This document shows, piece after piece, positions 1 through 12,427 of a stretch of 13,808 nt of DNA. The stretch is from NCBI RefSeq assembly GCF_000003605.2, contig NW_003128865.1:499332-513139 (forward strand). Reading direction: 5' to 3'. The notes beneath the pieces are model-generated. The model had not been told where the DNA came from and did not search any database. It worked only from the letters and a program-made list of their open reading frames with translations. The DNA comes from Saccoglossus kowalevskii. Its lineage: Eukaryota; Hemichordata; Enteropneusta; Harrimaniidae. The position numbers and the translations under genes are program-made. Each line of letters opens with the position of its first letter. Within the stretch, counting starts at the first letter, position 1.

Positions 1-148
1 TCATTGCCTTTTGGAGGTCGCCATCTTGTATTATTTGATTCTGGCCTTCCGCACTTTCACTGGATGCCGATAGCATTTCGTCCACTTTCCTGTCCTGTTT
101 CTCGGCTCCCTTTGCTCCATCTGCTTTCATGCCAACCCTCGGTGACAT
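1..148 (-). CDS. 5' end of an unidentified reading frame, possibly retrotransposon ORF1
   Basis: The minus strand is open from about 255 to the left edge, with the first in-frame ATG at 148. An in-frame TAA lies upstream of the open stretch and no earlier ATG is present. The visible product starts MSPRVGMKADGAKGAEKQDR and continues as a Lys/Ser/Glu-rich polar chain (KVDEMLSASSESAEG, then IIQDGDLQKAM). I do not recognise it. It sits inside a SEL1L intron on the same strand, differs in base composition from its surroundings, and has the basic, polar character of the N-terminal part of non-LTR retrotransposon ORF1 proteins, so a mobile element is the first guess. A nested host gene or chance ORF remains possible. 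Confidence 0.35.
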   Translation of the reverse strand, partial: MSPRVGMKADGAKGAEKQDRKVDEMLSASSESAEGQNQIIQDGDLQKAM

Positions 149-228
149 ATTACTTCCGTATTTTCCTCTCGGCGGGTTAAATTTCTTCTGTTTTTTTGAG
201 CCGTCCGGTTCCGATGTTACTTTAGTTG

Positions 229-240
229 ACGCATGCGCAG
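229..240. promoter_or_regulatory. NRF-1-like palindrome upstream of the left-edge reading frame
   Basis: On the minus strand the sequence is TGCGCATGCGTC. This matches the NRF-1 consensus TGCGCATGCGC at 10 of 11 positions and contains the perfect 8-bp palindrome CGCATGCG. It lies about 80 bp upstream of the ATG at 148, where a core promoter element would be expected. This is a motif match only. Confidence 0.35.
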
Positions 241-336
241 AACCCAAGTACAGGAGTTAGGTTATGTAAATATCTTGCGTCCGCTGTAAAGTGGACTGTT
301 GCTACGTGTATAAACCTTCACTCTCAGTACATTAGA

Positions 337-446
337 TTAAAATCACATTGGAGTGTAATCAAAATGGTATCAATATTCCATGTTTCAACACCAGGGATTG
401 ATGAGTCCATGCCAGGCATATATTAAAATTACATCAGAGTGTAATT
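337..446. repeat. Pair of 24-bp diverged direct repeats
   Basis: Positions 337-360 and 423-446 share 20 of 24 bases (TTAAAAT-ACAT--GAGTGTAAT core). Each copy is also partly self-complementary (ATTAC/GTAAT). Probably a relic of a small repeat; function unknown. Confidence 0.4.
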
Positions 447-794
447 ATTTTAAATAGAATTACGTTATCCATATTGATGGAACAATACATCAGTTGAGAT
501 TGCTTTTCTTCTTTTAAGTAAATTGGACAAGATTGTGTTCTGAAAGTCATTAATAATTTGTCGTTTGAGTGAAATCAAGATCAGATTAAACTATTCTAAT
601 TGTGGAGGATGTGTTCAGACCAATCAAGTCTAAAATGGCTTGAAAGTCACTGCTCTTTACAATTTTGATGATCTGGTAATGGTACTGGTATCTTTGATTT
701 TTGTGAAAATAATAGTGTGGTCCAGTATTAAACCAGACTGCAAAAGTTCACTGCTATTGAACAAACAAAATTGACAGGAAAAACAATCCCCCTA

Positions 795-6116
<5,322 letters not shown>

Positions 6117-6207
6117 GTTTTCAGGCTGGAAAGCTAGTATTAGTAAACAGCCGGTACAGTCTTTGTTATGTTTTGAATTATGAAACAAGTAAACTGTAAT
6201 ATCAAAA

Positions 6208-6216
6208 CACTTCCGG
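6208..6216 (-). promoter_or_regulatory. ETS/GABP-type site
   Basis: The minus strand reads CCGGAAGTG, a full match to the GABP/ETS consensus, about 92 bp upstream of the SEL1L start codon. Such sites commonly lie at the transcription start of TATA-less genes. Confidence 0.5.
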
Positions 6217-6448
6217 GTTTTCTCAGTTTCGTATCTTCGCTACTCAATGACACGACTAGGAGCTGGTCGAAATGCAGAAAGCATATGTGTTCAAGACAAA
6301 ACTAGCGTTAAGTTGATCGAATCCATGTTTACATATTCGTCAGCCTAACACGATACCAACATTGTATCTCCTTCGACACGAGATATCAAGTCAGTCGCTG
6401 CAATGCCACGTATAGTTAACATCTCGTTAATATATAACACGAGCCCTG

Positions 6449-6453
6449 ATTGG
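6449..6453 (-). promoter_or_regulatory. CCAAT box (NF-Y type)
   Basis: The minus strand reads AGCCAATCAG, a strong NF-Y match, about 335 bp upstream of the SEL1L start codon. It is not at the spacing needed with CCACG (6406-6410) to form a canonical ER stress element. Confidence 0.4.
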
Positions 6454-6694
6454 CTGTTCAACAACAAAGTTGAAAAAAAGAAATATTCATGATTTCACAT
6501 CAGTAACAGCTCTGCAGATAAGTAAATCAAATATTTCACACATTTTGTATTTTATTCAGGTTCAAAAAAACTTCAAATATTCAGAAAACATTGAAATGTT
6601 CTATAAAAATTAACAAAATCACTCAGAGAACGCAAACCAACTGACCAATTGCGATTCATGTTATGAACGCTCTGATCCAATTTATCGGTAGATG

Positions 6695-6705
6695 TGCGCA
6701 TGCTC
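6695..6705 (+). promoter_or_regulatory. NRF-1-like site
   Basis: TGCGCATGCTC matches TGCGCATGCGC at 10 of 11 positions and lies about 100 bp upstream of the ATG at 6803 in the probable first exon of the plus-strand LRR gene. Confidence 0.4.
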
Positions 6706-6841
6706 GGAAAAGGCCACACAGGGTCATCGAAACTTCGTAAACTTTGAACTATCGAGAAAAGAAATCTCGGAGAATGTGAGGAATTCCAATTACGCACTCT
6801 CTATGGCGAGGCGAAAGAAAGTTAGCGATAACAGTGCACAC

Positions 6842-7543
6842 GTAAGTATATATGCGTTTTCTCTAATTTACTATAAACGGGGCAAAACTATATCACACAA
6901 CTGCACGTTTTAAGTTTTGTTTAACCCATTTTTAGGGGCGTGTTCAAATATGATAATTAATATTAATAACAAAGGAACAGAATCATATGCACATAAATTG
7001 TACTTTGTGGTGATGTGGATAACTGTTAGTTATAATTACACATATTTAGTTAAATAATGAGCTCACAATCTTGTAGCTGTCCCTGCTGAATCCAGTACCC
7101 AGGTTAGTTTAAAAAAAAAAAAAAAAAAAAAAAGAGTACCGTATTGGGGGTTTGAAATCACCGGGGTGGTATCGAATTTTGTTTTGTTCACAGTGTCTTA
7201 TCTGTGCATTTGTATCTTTCTTTAATGTGTAAACGTTTTGATTCTGCAACACTTTTCAAGCATTTTTTTTCTCTGTGTGTGTAGCTTGCACCCTCGCCTA
7301 TAATTTCTAATGGTTGACCCCTAAGGGTCATTTATTTTGGCACATTTTCTAAAACATGAATCGTGACCTTTTTTAAAAATGTTTCAGTGGATATTTTCAG
7401 GCATTTCTGCTGTTTCAAGATTTTAATTTGCTGTGGTTTATGTTCCAATTAATATAGAACATACATTTCTCATAAGTGTGAGAATATTTTGTATGGGGAT
7501 TCAATTGATATATACTTTTAATTAATAATTTATTTTTTTCCAG
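6842..7543 (+). other. Probable 5' leader intron of the LRR gene
   Basis: 702 bp between GTAAGTAT and TTTTTTTCCAG. It contains an A23 run (7111-7133) and a TGACCC-CTAA-GGGTCA palindrome (7315-7330). No coding content seen. Confidence 0.5.
7315..7330. repeat. Perfect-arm palindrome TGACCC-n4-GGGTCA
   Basis: Two GGGTCA half sites are arranged as an everted repeat with a 4-base spacer. The form resembles some nuclear-receptor response elements, but a chance palindrome is equally likely. Confidence 0.4.
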
Positions 7544-7657
7544 ATGGGAAAACACAGTATGGAATGAAATAGATGCTGCGAGTCAGCTGAAACGAGTATG
7601 ATAGTTATACCAAAATAATGACTAATAATCTTGTCTAATGATAGATGAAGACCAATC

Positions 7658-9262
7658 ATGCTTAAAAACCTAACTGATATGTGCCTAGTATGCCTTAGTA
7701 AAAGTTTGCATCTACAAGTGAACTTACAGGATAAATTACCAACCAAATTCAAGGAGATATTGATTGAGAGACTGGCTTTTCATGATCAGTTCACTTTAGA
7801 GTATTTACCTTTTATTGTAAGTCATTTATTTGCACCAACATTGAAGAGGATAAACTTCTACGAATGTGATCAGATCAATGATACCGTGTTATTGAACTTA
7901 GCTGAGTGTGGATGCCAGTTTACATCTCTACGTATTGACAGCTGTGCAGAAATCACTGATATAGGACTCCATAATCTGCTGAGTCAACAGCGCCACCTAG
8001 AGACGTTAGAGTTAATATTTTTACCTGAAGTTTGTGGTTGGAGTCTGAATTCTGTCAAGTCACCGGTGCTGGCACAAGTCATTATTCAGGAGGAATACGG
8101 CAAACCACCAGGCATTGATAATGAATCATTCTGTAATTTGGTTGCTAATAATAAATCATTATATTTTGTTTGTATTCACAAAGCGCAGGGCTCACGTCCA
8201 TTAAATGAAGAACAGATATCTCGTATCATCCAGAGCACAGGTGAACGATTATATCATTTCTATCTGACAGGCAATACAGAGGTCTCCGATCATAGCTTAC
8301 AAGTGTTGGCTGAAAATTGCCCAAACTTAAAAACGTTGAAGCTGAGAAAAGTTGATGAAGCATCCTGGAGAAGTATCACTGAGAAAGGTCTGAAAAGTGT
8401 TATGGAAAAATGTCGCAGACTTGCAGATCTCAATCTTTATTATTATTATAATTTATTCAGTCTGCATCGTGGTTTGTGCGTCTTGCCATATTTACCCAAA
8501 TCCCTTTTTGTAATTACGCTTGATGGAAGTTTAGAGGGAATAGACGAGGATATGATGTATAGCGCATTTACTCAGTTACCTCACCTCTATAAATTGGACG
8601 TAAACATTGATGGGGTATCTGCTGATGTTGTTGATAAGATTCTCTCAAAAATGGGCAAGCAATTACAAGACTTGAAATTGAGCTTTTCGTCTTCTCACTG
8701 CACTACTATGCACTCTGTTATTAAATCTGTAGTCCAGTATTGCATTAATTTGAAAAACTGGACTGTGTATACATGTGAGCACATAGATGGCACCGAGTTG
8801 TATCCAGTATTGAGGGATGAAAGAAGAGCAAATAATCTGAAACTCTTCAAGCTATGGCCAGCCACACAAATCAAGTATGATGTTTTACTGAGTATAGTGA
8901 ACTGTTGTAAGAATCTGGATACTTTCACAATTTGCAACCACAATGTTGATGATGACATAGTCCTTGCTTTGTCACAAAACACCAACATCAGTTGTATTGA
9001 TCTAAATGGTGAATGCAATGAATTAAGTGAAGAGGCATTATGTAAATTAGTTGTAGCATGTCCATTAATGCGTGCACGGTTTCCACGAATGAAAAACATC
9101 ACGGACAAATTGGTGAAAATGCTGGCATATCACAGCCCATATTTAGATTTTGTAAGATTATCTGGTTGGGCTAGAATTTCAGAAGAGAGTATTCAGAAGT
9201 TGAGAGACAGCTGTATCAGAAGGGTGTATATAGCTTATCATCCACGGGAAGAGCTGCAATGA
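7658..9262 (+). CDS. LRR protein with elongin-BC/Cul2-box-like N-terminus (AMN1/ZYG11-like)
   Basis: Seen: an uninterrupted 534-codon frame. A TGA stands 12 bp upstream in frame, and the first ATG (A at -3) is taken as the start. Residues 5-13 (LTDMCLVCL) fit the LxxxCxxxL BC-box and residues 27-39 (LPTKFKEILIERL) fit the LP..I..RL element that follows it in AMN1 and ZYG11. The rest, from about residue 58, is cysteine-containing LRR: NFYECDQINDTVLLNLAECG, RIDSCAEITDIGLHNLL, LAENCPNLKTLKLRKV, IVNCCKNLDTFTICNHNVDD. Known: proteins of this layout are substrate receptors of Cul2 or SCF ubiquitin ligases. Inferred: a cytoplasmic or nuclear ubiquitin-ligase receptor with unknown substrate. A degenerate F-box is the alternative reading of residues 24-45. 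Odd: the coding region has no introns, unlike its neighbours. AMN1 is about half this length, so direct orthology is unlikely. Confidence 0.85.
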   Translation: MLKNLTDMCLVCLSKSLHLQVNLQDKLPTKFKEILIERLAFHDQFTLEYLPFIVSHLFAPTLKRINFYECDQINDTVLLNLAECGCQFTSLRIDSCAEITDIGLHNLLSQQRHLETLELIFLPEVCGWSLNSVKSPVLAQVIIQEEYGKPPGIDNESFCNLVANNKSLYFVCIHKAQGSRPLNEEQISRIIQSTGERLYHFYLTGNTEVSDHSLQVLAENCPNLKTLKLRKVDEASWRSITEKGLKSVMEKCRRLADLNLYYYYNLFSLHRGLCVLPYLPKSLFVITLDGSLEGIDEDMMYSAFTQLPHLYKLDVNIDGVSADVVDKILSKMGKQLQDLKLSFSSSHCTTMHSVIKSVVQYCINLKNWTVYTCEHIDGTELYPVLRDERRANNLKLFKLWPATQIKYDVLLSIVNCCKNLDTFTICNHNVDDDIVLALSQNTNISCIDLNGECNELSEEALCKLVVACPLMRARFPRMKNITDKLVKMLAYHSPYLDFVRLSGWARISEESIQKLRDSCIRRVYIAYHPREELQ

Positions 9263-10560
9263 ATGAAAGAATCCAGATTTCATTTGTGTATATTTGGTAG
9301 TCATGTAAACTTCATCTCAATAAGTTTTTACTGTATTTTACTTTCATCACTTCAAATAATTGTGCAAGAATCTACATTCTGTAAGCAGAACTTCATTAAT
9401 GACTAATTTCTTTAAAGCACCACTTGTGGCTTGTACCTTTGCAACCCATGCCCACTGTACGATGATTGTGGCAAGAAAACAAACTTGTGATATCACATAT
9501 ACCAACCATATTGCAGCATGTTCATGGTAGACACAACTTAACAGTCCATTCTACCACTTAAGTGAAACACAAAACAAAAAATTAACAATGAAACTTTAAT
9601 TCTTTTTAACTTTAAAAATTTAGATTGAATTCTATCACCTACTAAATATAGAATGTTTCTGTGTTTATCAGTACTGTTAAAAATGAAATACACATTAAGG
9701 CTTTAAATAGCATTATCAGTAGTGATTATTGGTTACAGTCAATCAACAGAAATCAACTTGTAGTTTTGCGAATGTATATAAATAGAAATGGTGGGAAAAC
9801 ATAGAGCAATTTTTAGCAGTCAAGACAATGAATGCAAGTGTCAATTATAGACAAATTGAATAAAAAATAAGTTTGTCTTGAAAATGTATGTTATTTTTTC
9901 TTAAATACAAACAAATGTACACTAATGAAATTCTCAAGTCCTTTGATCAAACTTGATGACTCCGGTCTTAAAATATGTAACACAACTCACAAAGCGAAAA
10001 AATAAATTTGTTACACTATTATTCATAATATGGTTCAATAACAATCAACTATACCAATGACAGCAAGTTTGATATTCTAAATAAAGCTTAACATAGATAT
10101 TATAGAAAAAAGTGTGTTTTAAGTCCCACAAATATAAGACCCAGAACTACACTGTTTTAGATGTTGCAATCTTTAAAGGATTATCTAACCTTGGCACAGA
10201 CGCATTTAACAAGAGGGTTCTCCCAAGCATCAATGTCAGAATCAACAGTGTCTCAATCAATTGAAAGTACCTTACTGATACTCTACATACAGTATTTATT
10301 GAGTTGGTATTATGTGGTAAATGCTGAGAATTAAATGATAATACAAGCTGGGAATAAGGTGGTAGACCATAAATGGAACAAGTGTAAATCTGGATGGGAA
10401 TGAAGAGTGTCTGCACATGATTCTGAATAACTAATTTTGCTTTAGTATCTGATTAGTTGATTGTCATGCAGCACTTACAGAATTGTTGCCCTTTGTACAT
10501 AGTTATAGGAGCTAGCTTCAGGAGAACCCAACAATACTCACATAATTATTTTTGGCAAAT
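9263..10560 (+). other. LRR gene 3' UTR and convergent spacer
   Basis: AT-rich sequence after the LRR stop. The first 0.6 kb is probably its 3' UTR. The rest is spacer before the likely 3' end of the minus-strand GALNT gene. Reading frames here are short and look like chance. Confidence 0.5.
9859..9864 (+). terminator. Candidate polyadenylation signal of the LRR gene
   Basis: The first AATAAA downstream of the stop at 9262, implying a 3' UTR of roughly 0.6 kb. Further AATAAA hexamers follow near 10000 and 10080, so alternative ends are possible. Confidence 0.45.
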
Positions 10561-10564
10561 TAGT

Positions 10565-10621
10565 TTTATTAAAATACATGCAAGAACAAAACTGCTTGCA
10601 TTACTAACATGAATATTTATT
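10565..10621 (-). terminator. Candidate polyadenylation signals of the GALNT gene
   Basis: On the minus strand AATAAA occurs at 10621-10616 and 10570-10565. No AATAAA occurs on that strand between here and the stop codon at 12260. If these are used the 3' UTR is about 1.65 kb; a variant hexamer nearer the stop would shorten it. Confidence 0.35.
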
Positions 10622-11593
10622 CCCTGATGCGTAAATTTCAGCTATGAATCGCATAAAGAATAACATAATTTATGAATCATAATGGTACAGGGATTTTTCA
10701 AATTGTCAATGTACAACACCACATAAAAGGTGTCCTCCCCCACCTTGTGTGAGAGTGAAATAACTTTGAATATTTCATTTTCTTTGCCTGACTAGATTGT
10801 TGAAATGATTAACGCATCAAGCTTTAAAAAAACAAATATCAATATTTCCTTTTTCATTGAAAATTCAACCATAAAAAAAAATATTTGCCCCTACACATCT
10901 CTTTGCCCCCCCCCCCCCCCAATGGAATTCATCACCTAAATGAAATATCCATCTGACCCCACCCCCAAATGTAATGTTCCATTTTTCGCCAAACTGAGAA
11001 CCAAATATTCAGTGACCTTCATTAAACAATAAAGCTAATTTCTTTTTGAAAATATGCAATACAGTGTATTAGAGAACTTACAAAGTCTTGTAGCCAGAAA
11101 GCATTGCACAGTAGGTTTAAGAAAACTATAAGTGAAAACTTTGTTTTTTATAATACCCATTATTCTACATACAAGAATCTAGATATCAACCTTATCGTTG
11201 ATTGGGCTAGATATACAGCACTCACACATGCCATCTACTAGTATATACATTGAGTTGCATCTCTGTTGACACTCATAGGGCTGAATATTTAGAAAATAAT
11301 CAGTAATTAAAGCTGTAAATTATCATATCATAATGATCAGCAGCGAGATAAACCATCACTATGGTAACTGTTTTCACAAATTGAAATCACACAAGGCTTC
11401 CCATGAGCAGCGACATGAGTCAAACATAATAAGTCAATCCCCTAAGTGGCTTGATACTATAATTTGGCAGAGACATTGATCAGCTGATGTTTTGCTATGA
11501 GAAAATAATTGTGAAAATCAACTGGATTAGTGTGTCATAGTAATGAGTCACGGATAATTAAAACACATACACAGAACAAATATCACTTTTTTT

Positions 11594-11627
11594 TTATAAA
11601 TTCCCCATTTTTATAAATTCCCCATTT
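11594..11627. repeat. Tandem 17-bp repeat, two perfect copies
   Basis: TTATAAATTCCCCATTT is repeated exactly at 11594-11610 and 11611-11627. Probably a simple slippage duplication. Confidence 0.8.
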
Positions 11628-11852
11628 TTCTCTCATGAATTGACCATGCTGTATATGAATATAAGTTTTCAAATATATTATAAAAATTGTTCAATGATGA
11701 CAATATGTCAACACCTAAATGACAATCATAATTGGTTCGCTGTGTATAAGCTGTCGTACTGTGAAGTCATTTGTTTACATTTTCACCAACCAGTATGTGA
11801 ATCTGTTAACAAATGTTGCTCACTTATCTGCACTAAATAGTTAGTTGTTTTA

Positions 11853-11983
11853 GGCCCAAAAAAACAACAACTTATGTTGCCCTCAAGTCGGAAAATAGAA
11901 AAATTGGGGGGGGGGGGGGGGAACGCGATATTTCATATTTTTCGGTCAGCCGCTGAGAGCAACAAAACAATTTTTTTTTGGCC
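11853..11983. mobile_element. Short foldback MITE with TTA flanks and G16 loop
   Basis: The left arm GGCCCAAAAAAACAACAAC...GTTGC-CCTCA--GTCGG (11853-11892) is mirrored by the complement of the right arm GGCCAAAAAAAAATTG...GTTGCTCTCAGCGGCTGACCG (ending 11983). Both sides carry TTA (11850-11852 and 11984-11986), consistent with a PIF/Harbinger-type 3-bp target duplication. A run of 16 G (11906-11921) lies between the arms. The arms are diverged, so this is an old copy or a loosely conserved family. Confidence 0.5.
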
Positions 11984-12259
11984 TTATTAACAGGGACACA
12001 TACAAGTATGCAGCGAATAATGTCATTATTTTATCTTCAGGTATGAGTAACCAGTTCTTGCCAACTCTTTGATCACCCGAAACTAGGAAAATATAATGTA
12101 CCACGTACATGTTTAAATTATCCACACCCCTAAATGTACATATTTAAAGCTATTCAAATTAGTCACCACAACAAAAAAACGCATTACTCTAAATAGAATT
12201 GGTTTCTGTGATATACATGTTAAAACAAAAAGGTGGGCTGAAATACTGCACAGTACATA

Positions 12260-12427
12260 TTAAAGACTTCGATGTAAATTATCCATTGAAAATCTCCAGT
12301 GTTGAGTTATTGCATTCTTTTCACATCTCTCGACAACCAATCCAACAGTGGCTACGGATTTACTGTCTATACACAGATCTGTGCCACGAAACTTCAGCTG
12401 TCTATTGTTTTCTATCTGCTCCCATTT
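12260..12427 (-). CDS. GALNT2: GALNT last coding exon, gamma repeat and stop
   Basis: 168 nt including TAA, acceptor TATTCTTCTATAG (ending 12428), phase 0 in. It encodes [29 protein letters not shown] and [16 protein letters not shown]. The KWEQIE start and the QxW near the end match the GALNT2 gamma repeat. The tail after QHW is a few residues longer and differs from vertebrates. Confidence 0.94.
   Translation of the reverse strand, partial: KWEQIENNRQLKFRGTDLCIDSKSVATVGLVVERCEKNAITQHWRFSMDNLHRSL

Larger units (their letters stand above)
6117..6802. promoter_or_regulatory. Head-to-head intergenic region, likely bidirectional promoter
   Basis: This stretch of about 0.69 kb separates the SEL1L start codon (minus) from the probable first exon of the LRR gene (plus). 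It contains an ETS/GABP site near SEL1L, a CCAAT box (6449-6453), another CCAAT near 6643, a CCACGT core (6406-6411) and an NRF-1-like site near the LRR gene. Divergent housekeeping genes often share this motif set. Transcription starts are not visible from sequence alone. Confidence 0.6.
6803..7567 (+). other. Spliced upstream ORF in the LRR gene leader (20 codons)
   Basis: An ATG at 6803 opens MARRKKVSDNSAH and runs in phase 0 into a strong donor GTAAGTAT at 6842. A good acceptor (T-rich tract, TTTTTTTCCAG ending 7543) would join it to ATGGGAAAACAC and then a TGA at 7565-7567. The joined 20-codon frame ends before the main start at 7658, so it would be a short upstream ORF in the 5' leader. 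No frame-keeping splice from this exon into the main ORF was found. The TSS and exon 1 boundary upstream of 6803 are unknown. Confidence 0.4.
10622..12259 (-). other. Probable long 3' UTR of the GALNT gene, with simple repeats
   Basis: Non-coding AT-rich sequence downstream of the GALNT stop. It holds a C15 run (10906-10920), a tandem 17-mer (11594-11627) and a 131-bp foldback element (11853-11983). No exon seen on either strand. Confidence 0.45.

Noticed and set aside
6117-6188. Upstream in-frame ATG at 6188 as the SEL1L start
   Set aside because: It would place 24 extra residues with several polar and charged positions before the clear signal peptide. The start at 6116 gives a standard ER signal sequence. 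The earlier ATG cannot be formally excluded.
6401-6453. ER stress response element (CCAAT-N9-CCACG or ATTGG-N-CCACG) upstream of SEL1L
   Set aside because: CCAAT and CCACG cores are both present but with wrong spacing and orientation. GCAATGCCACG at 6400-6410 lacks the required ATTGG.
7111-7133. A23 run as the tail of a retroposed sequence
   Set aside because: The sequence before it has no recognisable SINE, LINE or processed-gene body. The flanking similarity (AGTACC on both sides) is too short for a target duplication.
8695-9108. 137-codon minus-strand frame within the LRR gene
   Set aside because: Antisense shadow of a well-supported LRR coding region.
11640-11840. 66-codon plus-strand frame in the convergent spacer
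   Set aside because: Composition and content are not protein-like, and the region is probably GALNT 3' UTR.
10906-11921. C15 run (10906-10920) and G16 run (11906-11921) as the ends of a 1-kb inverted-repeat element
   Set aside because: Beyond the homopolymers only CAAT is shared, and no target duplication fits. The G run is better explained as the loop of the 131-bp foldback.
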